From Lewinella sp039816955 (GTDB taxonomy: Bacteria; Bacteroidota; Bacteroidia; Chitinophagales; Saprospiraceae), in assembly GCA_039816955.1 (NCBI GenBank), contig JBCBWU010000218.1, positions 1 to 11,703 of the forward strand: DNA of 11,703 nucleotides. The letters run 5' to 3'. The notes beneath the pieces are model-generated. The model did no database searches, was not told where the DNA came from, and was given only the letters and a program-made list of their open reading frames with translations. A program made the translations under genes and the position numbers. Below, piece by piece: positions 1 to 7,778 of the stretch. Numbering within the stretch: the stretch's first letter is position 1; each line of letters begins with the position of its first letter.

Positions 1-291
1 TCGTCCCGTACTTTCCAAGTATGCTCCTCGAAAAGCGACTTGTCAGTAAAAACAATCCATTGACCTCATCTGCAGACTAATACTTTAAATCAGTTCAATC
101 AATGGTAGTCAGAGCGGATATTGATAATAGCACATGATAGTCAAAATAAACCAAGATTGAGCAATGCGCTCTACAGAGATTACCTATATTTCATTCACTT
201 TATTACCAGATATACACCCAACTTGTCCACACCTACATTAGCCGCATAAGACCAGGACTTATTCCTCCAACTTTGGAGAAAAGTTAGCATT
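1..291. other. Left-edge region without a supportable gene
   Basis: No convincing coding region is visible here. All three forward frames are open at the left edge and close within the first 80 bases (frame 3 runs to a TAA at 78-80), so the tail of an upstream + strand gene could be present, but the correct frame cannot be chosen. A - strand reading from the ATGs near 58-67 meets a stop after a few codons. The rest is AT-rich and probably contains the promoter of the kinase operon. TATATTTC at 185-192 is one mismatch from the Bacteroidota -7 consensus TAnnTTTG, with a TTG at 157-159 that is somewhat too far upstream. That promoter reading is weak. Confidence 0.4.
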
Positions 292-1902
292 ATGTGCATC
301 ATACGTAACGAACAAAATCTATTGAAAACCCCAATTAGCAAAGTACTCCCCTTTAGGTTTCGGGTGAAACGTCTGAGTAGGCAGGCGATCTCCTACCTGC
401 CATCCAAGATGGTGCTGACTTTACTCTGCTTGTTGATCGTTCTACCATCGCACGCCCAGCATCTTATTCAAAAGGGCGATATCACGCTAGAAATCGAAGT
501 GCGGTACAATGGTGCCGAAATACCCATTGATAGCCTATGTGATGGATTCGATCCTGAAACCAATAATCCGATCAATCTCGTCATTCCTATCAATAGCGCC
601 ATTTTTATCAAGCGTGGGCCAGCAATAGCAGACAAGAATTTTCTGGTTCATACTCGTGGGCCTCGGTACATGAATGAGTGGTCGAAGGATCCCTACTCAT
701 TGGGTTATCCCGGAAGTAAAAGCACCTACTCCTATATCGATGACGCTAATGCTGACACGCTGCATTTTAGCTGGCAAATTGATTATGCGGAGCTTAAGCT
801 GCTAGACCTCTATCCAGCAGACTATTTTGCCAATTACCTGTCCTTCCAGTTCCAAAATGCTTTTGAAGCATATCCTGATAGCTCGCAGTATGACTGGCGT
901 CAAAAGGAATATCTAGCGGAATTTGACGCTAGAGGTCTGCCCATCCATCCGCAACTTCCCTACGGTGAAAATGGCCTCTTTTTTGTGGTAGACAACATCA
1001 CTGAAGATGCCCTTATTCAGCTCAAAGGCTACCATGAAGAAGCCATCCCCTACGACGATAGTAAGCCATTCGAGCTCTTTCTGTACAATGACTTACCTCC
1101 CGGCGACTACGAGTTCGTGGTAAAGCCATTTGCCGGTGCCTCGGAGGACAGGAACCTGAGCTACTCCTTTACCATTATAGCTCCTTGGTGGCATAATGTA
1201 CCGGCGCTTATTGCCGTCACCTTTTTCGCAACCGTTCTGGTGGCAGGATTGCTGTTCTTGATCTATCGCCGGCGGCAACGTAAGCGTGAACTTGAACTCC
1301 AGTGGAAGCAACAGTTATCCGAAGCGGAGTTGAAGGCTATCCGAGCACAACTTAACCCTCATTTCTTATTTAACGCCCTCAGTTCCATTCAAAACCTGGT
1401 GGTCAAGCAAAACAACGATGCCGCCCTCAACTATCTCACTAAGCTTTCCCGGCTGCTCAGGAATGTGCTATCAGCCTCAGAGCATACCTTCCACGAATTG
1501 CGGAGCGAGTTAGATTTGGTAGAACTCTACTTAAACCTGGAAAGCTTGCGGTTTAGCTTTGATTATAAGATCAACATTAGTGAGGGTGTTAATTTAGCTA
1601 CCTTAACTCCCGTAATGCTGTTGCAGCCCTACGTTGAAAATGCGGTCAAGCACGGTGTTGCCGGACGCAAGGATGGCTTAATAAACGTAGATATTCAAAC
1701 AACGAAGGCCGCATTAATTATTGAAGTAAAGGATAATGGGCCAGGGATGTCGGAGCCGAAGCAGGGATCAGCCGGTTTACAATTAAGTAAAGACCGCGTT
1801 CAACCCTTAAATCAATTATACGGTCAAGCTGTTTTGATTGAAGTGGGAGAAAGAAAAGACCAAAATGGCGTTTGTGTACGCATAAGCCTACCAAGAGAAT
1901 GA
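292..1902 (+). CDS. LytS-type sensor histidine kinase with periplasmic Y_Y_Y-like domain
   Basis: Membrane sensor kinase expected to autophosphorylate on histidine and pass the phosphate to the LytTR regulator encoded directly downstream. A basic N-terminal stretch (R/K-rich, residues 20-30) precedes a hydrophobic core at about 41-52 and a likely signal cleavage near SHAQ (53-56). The periplasmic part covers about 57-300. Its end, with LPPGDYEF at 268-275 and a closing PWW at 298-300, matches the Y_Y_Y module of Bacteroidota sensors. One membrane segment lies at 304-325, followed by RRRQRKR. The His_kinase domain has the NPHFLFN box with the phospho-acceptor H357. The ATPase domain has the N-box NAVKHG (N450) and the G-box DNGPGM (D481). 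The usual upstream beta-propeller repeats are not visible, so residues 57-260 are an unassigned sensory region. The start at 292 is preferred because it supplies the positive n-region; ATG 409 would begin directly at the hydrophobic core and cannot be excluded. Confidence 0.9.
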   Translation: MCIIRNEQNLLKTPISKVLPFRFRVKRLSRQAISYLPSKMVLTLLCLLIVLPSHAQHLIQKGDITLEIEVRYNGAEIPIDSLCDGFDPETNNPINLVIPINSAIFIKRGPAIADKNFLVHTRGPRYMNEWSKDPYSLGYPGSKSTYSYIDDANADTLHFSWQIDYAELKLLDLYPADYFANYLSFQFQNAFEAYPDSSQYDWRQKEYLAEFDARGLPIHPQLPYGENGLFFVVDNITEDALIQLKGYHEEAIPYDDSKPFELFLYNDLPPGDYEFVVKPFAGASEDRNLSYSFTIIAPWWHNVPALIAVTFFATVLVAGLLFLIYRRRQRKRELELQWKQQLSEAELKAIRAQLNPHFLFNALSSIQNLVVKQNNDAALNYLTKLSRLLRNVLSASEHTFHELRSELDLVELYLNLESLRFSFDYKINISEGVNLATLTPVMLLQPYVENAVKHGVAGRKDGLINVDIQTTKAALIIEVKDNGPGMSEPKQGSAGLQLSKDRVQPLNQLYGQAVLIEVGERKDQNGVCVRISLPRE

Positions 1903-2639
1903 AAAAGTATAGCGCACTAATTGTGGACGATGAACCGGCCAATCGTGAGTTGCTCGGTGCAATGATTGCTGCTCATTGTCCACAAATCAATCAGGTGGCT
2001 ACTGCGGGAACGGTAGCGGAAGCACTGGCCCACTTGGGTGCTAAGCAAGTAGACGTGTTATTCCTAGACGTAGAGATGCCCGGTGAGACCGGTTTCGATC
2101 TACTTAATCAAGTTCAAACCGTTGATTTTAAAATCATTTTTGTCACCGCCTTTGATGCCTACGCGCTGCAAGCCATCAAGTACAGTGCCTTCGATTATTT
2201 GCTAAAGCCCGTGAATCCTCAGGAGCTGAAAGCAGCCATGAAAAAGTTAGAAGCATCCAGAGGCCAGCAGGAGCAACTGGATGTGCTTTCTTACAATTTG
2301 AGTCATTCCGAGGAAAAGCGCATTGCACTCTCCACCAAGGAAGCAGTCATTTTTGTACGAGTCAGTGATATTATCCGCCTCGAAGCAGAAGCCAATTATA
2401 CCCGGGTATTCCGGCTCAATGAACCACCGCTCCTCCTTTCGGGAAACCTTGGCCACTACGAAAAGCTACTACAAGACCAACGCTTTTACCGGCCGCATCA
2501 ATCGCACCTCATTCAGATCCGTCATATCAGCAAATACGTAAAATCAGAGGGTGGTTATTTTCAAATGGTAGACCAGGCCCGGATTCCAGTGGCCCGCTTG
2601 AAAAAAGAGGAGGTAAAAAAGATGTTTTTGCAAGGCTAA
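1899..2639 (+). CDS. LytTR-family response regulator
   Basis: Cytoplasmic DNA-binding response regulator of 246 residues, the normal size for the LytR/AlgR family. The receiver domain occupies about 3-120: acidic pair D10/D11, phospho-acceptor D57 in LFLDVEMPG, conserved T83 and K103 in LLKPVN. The LytTR DNA-binding domain covers about 145-243, with the typical IIRLEAEANYTRVF and FYRPHQSHLIQIRHI segments. The ATG at 1899 overlaps the TGA of the kinase (ATGA), which indicates translational coupling and a cognate pair. A longer reading from 1872 exists, but it lies inside the kinase gene and adds nine residues that do not belong to the receiver fold. The targets are unknown; the secreted-protein gene 245 bases downstream on the same strand is a candidate by position only. 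Confidence 0.93.
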   Translation: MKKYSALIVDDEPANRELLGAMIAAHCPQINQVATAGTVAEALAHLGAKQVDVLFLDVEMPGETGFDLLNQVQTVDFKIIFVTAFDAYALQAIKYSAFDYLLKPVNPQELKAAMKKLEASRGQQEQLDVLSYNLSHSEEKRIALSTKEAVIFVRVSDIIRLEAEANYTRVFRLNEPPLLLSGNLGHYEKLLQDQRFYRPHQSHLIQIRHISKYVKSEGGYFQMVDQARIPVARLKKEEVKKMFLQG

Positions 2640-2884
2640 GAACTTTGCGCGCTCTTCGCTTGTAATTATGCTGTTAGGATAGCAAAAAATGGTTAACTTA
2701 CCTATGCTGTTTTATCCGCTTTCGACACCTCCCTATTTCTCGAACACTTTTACGCCGTTTTAATCATCAACTCAGACATTAGGCTAGCCATATTTGCTGT
2801 TTACTGCTAAGTGCAGTATAGTCATAGCCTCGCTGCTTCAAACAGCAGTTCATTGCTTATATTACTACAGTAATCACCCAAAAG
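2640..2884 (+). promoter_or_regulatory. Leader of the T9SS cargo gene with three small dyads
   Basis: This 245-base gap separates the regulator from the large secreted-protein gene and has no coding potential I can support. Three short perfect inverted repeats fall in its last 85 bases: ACTGC/GCAGT (2803-2807 and 2813-2817), CTGCT/AGCAG (2833-2837 and 2844-2848) and ATTACT/AGTAAT (2861-2866 and 2869-2874), the last ending 10 bases before the ATG. CATATTTG at 2789-2796 is one mismatch from the Bacteroidota -7 element TAnnTTTG. Whether these are operator sites, leader hairpins or chance is not decidable by eye. Confidence 0.3.
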
Positions 2885-5473
2885 ATGACGATTAAACTGC
2901 GCGCCGTACTGGTTCTCTTGCTTGGTGTTGGTCTGTGTAGCACCCTGTGGAGTCAAACTTTTCGCTGTACCGGGCAGCCCATCCTGGGTATCAACAATCC
3001 GAACTTCATGCAAATCCATACCATTGGTTTTGCGCCTTTCTTTATCGTCTCCTATACACCAACTGCATTCTACCTTGGAGAGGGCTTTGACGCACTAGGA
3101 TTCAACCCAAAAGACAACTACATCTATGCGGTACGGGAAGGCACCAACACCATCGTGCGACTGCGATCTGACAATACGTTTGAAACCCTCGGCCCCGTCC
3201 CAGGTGTTGATCAGCCCGAAATCTATGCTGGCGACTGCACCGTGGATGGCCGCTATCTCTGCCACGATAATGGGCTGGATCAGATCCTGGTTTTTAGTGT
3301 CCTGAATGATCTGGTACTAGAAGACCGCATCGATCTTTACTGGGATCCCAGTTCCGTAAACGATGAACCATTCAATACCCGTATCGATGACTTTGCGATA
3401 GATCCTAATAATCCTACGGTTGCCTACGCTTATCAGGCGACTGGCAATTTTAATCCGGATATTCTACCCCTGGCTACCCAAGGTCACTTACTGCAAATCA
3501 ACTTGGATTTTGATTCTCCCAGTCTGGGCATGGTTACGCCCATTGGCCCGCTAACGGGCAACGTCAACCTGACACGTATGGGGAGTCTCTTCTTCAATGA
3601 TTTTGGTGTACTCTACGGTTATGGCGCACAATTTGGCGGGTTTAATTCTTGGGAGAACCGCCTGGTAGGTATCAACCCGCAAACGGCAACGGCCAGTACA
3701 CAAGGATCAGGTGGCCCTAGCGCACCAGCTACAGATGGCTGCTCCTGCCCCTATAGCCTAAGCGCCAATTATTTCGTTGAGCCCCTCGTGGCCACTTGCA
3801 CTGACGCAGAGGTAACTTATTCCCTCACCATTAACAATCGTTCTTTTGAAAACCTAACGGACGTCGTTCTTACGGATACTATTCCCGAAGGAATGCTAAT
3901 CACTGGAATTAGCAATAGCTTCGTTGGTAACATTGATCCTGCTACCGGACTAGGGACCCGGTTTTTAACGATCAACAATCTACAGATACCACCACGCAGT
4001 GTTGTGGAAATGACTATTGAGGCTGAGATCATTGACATTCCGGTAGGAAACCTCGGTAGTCAGGTTTGGTTGCGTAATCTCCCCTCCCTCTTTGACGGTG
4101 AGATGGTCTCGGATGATCCCAATACTTCTAATCAAAATGATCCCGCCATTTTTGCGGCAGATGCGATCTTTCTAGAAAATGTGGTTTTGGATATCACCCC
4201 ACCTACTGATTGTTTGAGTAATAATGATGGGCACGTGATCCTCACTTCTTCCCAATTTCTGCCCGGGATCACCTACCAGGTAACCCTCATAAATGATGAC
4301 TGGATACGCACCGAGCGGGAAATTACTGTAGACGGCAATAATACCTTCGAATTAGATAGCCTCCCCGCAGGCAACTATCGCCTGGACGCACTCCGGCCGC
4401 AAGGTGTAAGATGTAGCTACGAGTGGAAAGATACCACCATCATGATTGAGCCGCCAAACGAGCAGCTACAGGTGTCGATAGAAAGCAATAGTCCACTTTG
4501 TGAAGGACAGGATCTGCGTATGAAAGCCACTTTAACGCCCGGAGGAGATGCCGTATGGCTGGGCCCCTTGTACATCGTCCCTGGCCTGGAAATGAACTGG
4601 GATTCGGTAGGGCCGGCATTTAGTGGCACCTACGAATTGACCTCCACCTACGGTGCTTGCGAGCAAATAAGGGAAGAGGAAGTAAGGGTAGAACCAGCCA
4701 TCAATGCCGCTATTGCGGGAGAACTGGATTATTGCGAACGGGAGCAAATGCAGTTGCTAGCCGAAGGTGAGGGCGACACTTTATCCTACCAGTGGTCTGG
4801 CCCCAACAGCGCATTGGATACCGCTCAGTTATTCGAGATAGCATCAATGACTCCTGCAGATGGAGGCTCGTACCAGGTCATCGTCAATAATGGCACCTGC
4901 CAGGATACCGCTATTGCCGACATTTCCATCTTGCCTAGTCCAACAATTGAACTGCCCCAAGTACTGGAAGCAGATTTCTGTGAGCCCGTTATTTTGCAAC
5001 CTAAAATTAACGGCGATGCTGATGTGGCATACAGCTGGGCTCCCTCCGAGGGTCTGAGCTGTGATGATTGTCCCAATCCCGAAATCATTCCTCCATTCCT
5101 GCCTTCTTATCAATTGAATGTGATCAATGATACGCTGTGTACAGATAGCACTACCGTATTGATTGCGTTTGATTCAGATGATCTCATCTACGTCCCCACT
5201 GCTTTCAGCCCCAACCAAGATGGCGTGAATGATTATTTCCAGCTGTTTCCAAGTTGCCTAGTATCTGCGATCAGGAAGGTAGAAGTATATGACCGTTGGG
5301 GGAGCTTGGTGTTTTCGAATGGCCCTCTAGACCCTGCTGATCCTCGTGAATTTTGGAACGGTCGTATCAACGGGAAACCAGCGCTACAAAGCGCCTACCT
5401 GTGGCAAGCAGAAGTTGAGCTAGTGGACGGAAGTGTTCGCAAATTGAATGGGGAAGTGAATTTGTTGCGGTGA
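2885..5473 (+). CDS. Large secreted protein with DUF11-like and Ig-like regions and T9SS type B (CHU_C) sorting domain
   Basis: Predicted cell-surface or extracellular protein of 862 residues exported by Sec and then the type IX secretion system. A signal peptide covers about 1-24 (basic TIKLR, then a leucine/valine core, cleavage near WSQ). Residues of about 55-280 have repeated short strands such as LGFNPKDNYIYAVREG and GTNTIVRLRSD, resembling the propeller-like DUF6923 region of similar surface proteins. A DUF11-like conserved repeat domain spans about 294-430 (VTYSLTINN, LTDVVLTDTIPEGM). Two to four Ig/PKD-like units follow, to about 765, with paired cysteines and motifs like SYQWSGP and GGSYQVIV. 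The C-terminus from about 770 is the gliding-motility-associated CHU_C domain: VPTAFSPNQDGVNDYF, VEVYDRWGSLVF, FWNGRINGKPA, AYLWQAEVEL. No catalytic domain is recognisable, so an adhesin or structural surface role is inferred, not shown. Confidence 0.9.
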   Translation: MTIKLRAVLVLLLGVGLCSTLWSQTFRCTGQPILGINNPNFMQIHTIGFAPFFIVSYTPTAFYLGEGFDALGFNPKDNYIYAVREGTNTIVRLRSDNTFETLGPVPGVDQPEIYAGDCTVDGRYLCHDNGLDQILVFSVLNDLVLEDRIDLYWDPSSVNDEPFNTRIDDFAIDPNNPTVAYAYQATGNFNPDILPLATQGHLLQINLDFDSPSLGMVTPIGPLTGNVNLTRMGSLFFNDFGVLYGYGAQFGGFNSWENRLVGINPQTATASTQGSGGPSAPATDGCSCPYSLSANYFVEPLVATCTDAEVTYSLTINNRSFENLTDVVLTDTIPEGMLITGISNSFVGNIDPATGLGTRFLTINNLQIPPRSVVEMTIEAEIIDIPVGNLGSQVWLRNLPSLFDGEMVSDDPNTSNQNDPAIFAADAIFLENVVLDITPPTDCLSNNDGHVILTSSQFLPGITYQVTLINDDWIRTEREITVDGNNTFELDSLPAGNYRLDALRPQGVRCSYEWKDTTIMIEPPNEQLQVSIESNSPLCEGQDLRMKATLTPGGDAVWLGPLYIVPGLEMNWDSVGPAFSGTYELTSTYGACEQIREEEVRVEPAINAAIAGELDYCEREQMQLLAEGEGDTLSYQWSGPNSALDTAQLFEIASMTPADGGSYQVIVNNGTCQDTAIADISILPSPTIELPQVLEADFCEPVILQPKINGDADVAYSWAPSEGLSCDDCPNPEIIPPFLPSYQLNVINDTLCTDSTTVLIAFDSDDLIYVPTAFSPNQDGVNDYFQLFPSCLVSAIRKVEVYDRWGSLVFSNGPLDPADPREFWNGRINGKPALQSAYLWQAEVELVDGSVRKLNGEVNLLR

Positions 5474-5497
5474 GGTGTTGTGAAAGTAGACATCTCA

Positions 5498-5561
5498 TAT
5501 GGTTTCGTGGAATGCATTCCGCTTGCAATTCCCACTGCGGAATGAATTCCGCGAAACCATA
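5498..5561. repeat. Near-perfect 25-bp inverted repeat between convergent genes, probable bidirectional terminator
   Basis: Arms at 5498-5522 and 5537-5561 are complementary over 25 bases with two mismatches, separated by a 14-base loop. The outer part of each arm reads ATGGTTTCG or its complement, and the inner part is built on GGAAT..ATTCCGC. The left arm also contains the perfect palindrome GGAATGCATTCC (5509-5520). The element starts 25 bases after the stop of the T9SS cargo gene and faces the end of the - strand YD-repeat gene, so transcripts from either side would fold into a strong hairpin. No long T-tract follows. It could be a terminator, a REP-like repeated element, or both. Confidence 0.75.
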
Positions 5562-5612
5562 AATGGGACGAATTAAACATCAAAGTCAAGCATTCTGCCT
5601 TCAACTTCCACG

Positions 5613-5637
5613 CCGCAATAAATTCCGCGAAACGAAT
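5613..5637. repeat. Third, diverged copy of the inverted-repeat arm
   Basis: The sequence AATTCCGCGAAAC at 5621-5633 is identical to 5545-5557 in the right arm of the neighbouring hairpin, and the flanking bases (CCGCAATA before, GAAT after) resemble that arm with a few mismatches. The copy is in the same orientation as the right arm and lies 15 bases beyond the end of the YD-repeat gene. It suggests that the arm is a repeated unit rather than a one-off terminator. Confidence 0.55.
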
Positions 5638-5651
5638 AGCATTAAGCCATC

Positions 5652-6632
5652 CTACCGCCGTCTTGCCCGTTCGCGGTAGCTGATTTGCCGACGTAGTGTG
5701 ATGTTGGGTCGGGTAACCTCCACCCAGTTATCGTACTCATCAAAGGTGACGGCTAGTAAGGTTTGATTGCTACGCGATATTGATATCCGGACCAAGCCCG
5801 TTGGTTCAAACTGTATTTCGGTATCATAGTCGTCGGTAGACCAGGATGAGTCGTCGCTTTTTCTGCTCCTACCCATAGAAAGCAATCCCTGGTCATCATA
5901 TATGAATTCAACCAGAGTGGTATCGGCTTTTCCTCCCTGGTAGTTTTCGATAATGCGTTGCCCTACAATCCGGTCGCCGTCCCAATCGTATTCTTCCAGT
6001 CGGTAGTCCAACCTGGGGATAGAGAGTAGTCGTAGTGCCTTGAAATAAATCGTTCGACCTAGCGTATCATAGGCCAAAATATAATCCAATTGATTTTGAC
6101 CGACATTCATCCACTCAAAGGTATCGCCAAGCTTTGTGGCGCGCCGAAGCTTTCCTCCAGTTCCGCGCTGAATGAAGGCTCCATCTTCATCGTACAAATA
6201 CAGATCATCAACACGGTCTCCCTCTAGTACGCGCTCCAGACGGCCATCTTTGTGGTAGTGATAGGTTCTTGAATCGCGTTTATTTCCAGCTTGCTGCACA
6301 ATCGTTTGATTATCCACCACGCTATAGAGAAAGCTGTCTTGCCGGAAGGAAAATAGGCGCTGTACCGCCATGCCATCCACCATTGTAACATCCCTGACCA
6401 AGTGTTCATGCTTATAGGGGTAAGCGTAGTCTGGGTGCAAGAGTACCCCTTTGGCGATGGGGTAGATGAAACGCCCATTTACTTCATTTATGAGATGAGC
6501 AACTTGTATACTGTCCCGCTGGGCGTTGGCCAATTGAACAGAAAAGAGCATCAGCAGGATTACTAGGAGGCTATCCCGATTACTCCTATGATGATAAGCT
6601 ATTCGACTACTGATCATCATCTCATTCTTCAT
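5652..6632 (-). CDS. Secreted YD-repeat-like protein of unknown function
   Basis: A 326-residue exported protein. The N-terminus has an arginine-containing n-region, a hydrophobic core (SLLVILLMLFSVQ) and a probable signal cleavage near LANAQ (about residue 37). From about 115 to 315 it carries irregular repeats of the Y-D-x-x-G type: YHYHKDGRLERV, YLYDEDGAFIQ, AYDTLGRTIYF, EYDWDGDRIVG, FIYDDQGLLSM, and finally FDEYDNWVEVTRP. This pattern is typical of small Bacteroidota proteins related to RHS/YD repeats. There is no RHS core, DPxG junction or toxin-like C-terminus, so I do not call it a polymorphic toxin. Three ATGs (6632, 6620, 6617) could start it; all leave a usable signal peptide. It appears monocistronic, followed by the hairpin element. 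Confidence 0.75.
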   Translation of the reverse strand: MKNEMMISSRIAYHHRSNRDSLLVILLMLFSVQLANAQRDSIQVAHLINEVNGRFIYPIAKGVLLHPDYAYPYKHEHLVRDVTMVDGMAVQRLFSFRQDSFLYSVVDNQTIVQQAGNKRDSRTYHYHKDGRLERVLEGDRVDDLYLYDEDGAFIQRGTGGKLRRATKLGDTFEWMNVGQNQLDYILAYDTLGRTIYFKALRLLSIPRLDYRLEEYDWDGDRIVGQRIIENYQGGKADTTLVEFIYDDQGLLSMGRSRKSDDSSWSTDDYDTEIQFEPTGLVRISISRSNQTLLAVTFDEYDNWVEVTRPNITLRRQISYRERARRR

Positions 6633-6753
6633 TTCAACAGCTTTGATTAATAGTTATGGAAGCGCACAGAATAAGGGGCTGGTCCAATTTAAGCACCTGT
6701 CCCTTAACTTCCCTATTAACAGGAAAATTTTCAGTGAATTTGAAATTTTAGAA

Positions 6754-7695
6754 CTAGTCTTTCTGCGGCACCTGCCATTCAATACCAAAACGCTCTTTCA
6801 GGTAGGGACTAAGTGGCCCCAGCCCAATAGCCTTTCTGCGCTGATCGACCAATGCCGGCGCTTCGATAGGGTAAGGTTCACGTTGCAGGTTTTCAAATTT
6901 AATCTGTGTCCCGTAGAGTTGTTCTTTTCCCTGCTCTACCAGTAGACGATCCTTCATTCTGGCGTAACGCAAAGGTTGCGCCTCGCCACGCTGAAAGGCT
7001 TCCTCCAGCACCGGAAAGTACTTTTGTCGCAAGCCAAAATTGGAGTGATTGATGATCAGAGCAGCACCAGCGGCCGCAAACTCGGTGACTTCACTACTAG
7101 TGGGCCAGCCGTACTCGTCGAGTAATTGAATCAGCAAAGCTTCATTTGCCATTTTATTCCTTTCCTCGATAGCCAGGACTGGAAATATGGATGGCGAATC
7201 AAAGTAGCCACCGTTGTTGATGTACCTCTCGCGTTCGAGGTTGCCCGCATACATAAAGCCTTGATCTCGGATAATCATCTTGAACAGCTGTCGAGCAAAG
7301 GGTTCATTTTTGATGGAGCCATTCTGGGCTTCGTACTTATGGATTTGGGCATCCTCAATTTGCGCCCAGCGCGGGTCGTCAATAAGGCTGAGGAAATCAG
7401 GATCGTACAAGGCTTCTAGTGTTGAGTCCTGGCTCAAAGCAATATTCAAGAAATAGAAGGAAGTGTCTCTTATCTCAGCTGTCCAGAGCAAAGCAGTGGT
7501 AGAGGCTACTTTGTAGAACAGCTCCTGGGTAGGTCCTTGCTACATGGCTTGCGCGTATTGCAGCAAGGCGGGCATTAGATAGCCTTCGTTTCGCAAGCTA
7601 TCGGCAGAGCGTAAATGTTGCTGCCCGTAGCTCATTTGAGCAACAAGCAAAAGGATAACAGTTAACAATTTTAGAGGGGTGATTTTTACGATCAT
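6754..7695 (-). pseudogene. DUF6624-like secreted protein gene interrupted by an in-frame amber codon
   Basis: One continuous - strand frame runs from ATG 7695 to the stop at 6754 (313 codons) except for a single TAG at 7542-7540, codon 52. Codons 1-25 encode a clear signal peptide (MIVKITPLKLL, then VILLLVAQMSYGQ). After the TAG the protein continues in frame with QGPTQELFYKV and keeps a family-like C-terminus: QLYGTQIKFE, then VDQRRKAIGLGPLSPYL, which I recognise as the DUF6624 pattern. The downstream part has no ATG until 7278 (only TTG at 7491), so efficient restart of an exported product is unlikely. A one-base change such as CAG, GAG or AAG to TAG, or a sequencing error, would explain it. 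The biochemical role of the family is unknown to me. Confidence 0.8.
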
Positions 7696-7778
7696 CAGAT
7701 TTTTTTGATCGAAGATGTAGCGGAAATCAAGTTTGGTGTAGGCTACATTTTAATCCCCTCCATTCGGGTAGGCTGCTA

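Noticed and set aside
3..80. Open frame at the left edge as the tail of an upstream gene
   Set aside because: All three forward frames are open for 45-78 bases here and none shows a recognisable C-terminus, so no frame can be chosen.
1872..1898. Nine-residue N-terminal extension of the response regulator
   Set aside because: It lies within the kinase reading frame's 3' end, and the receiver domain begins normally at the ATG at 1899, which gives the usual ATGA overlap.
5652..6632. RHS/polymorphic toxin
   Set aside because: No RHS core, no DPxG-type junction, no variable toxic C-terminus and no immunity gene next to it.
6643..6945. Forward-strand frame of 100 codons
   Set aside because: Most of it is antisense to the end of the DUF6624-like gene and it has no domain or signal features.
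7278..7491. The 3' part of the interrupted gene as an independent gene starting at TTG 7491
   Set aside because: The frame continues upstream through a signal peptide with only the TAG in between, and the shorter product would lack export and part of the domain.
7540..7542. Programmed recoding (pyrrolysine or readthrough) at the amber codon
   Set aside because: There is no methylamine metabolism context and no clear recoding signal; a point mutation or sequencing error is simpler.
7689..7711. CGATCA/TGATCG inverted repeat over the start of the interrupted gene
   Set aside because: Only six base pairs with an 11-base loop; a match this short is expected by chance and has no further support.
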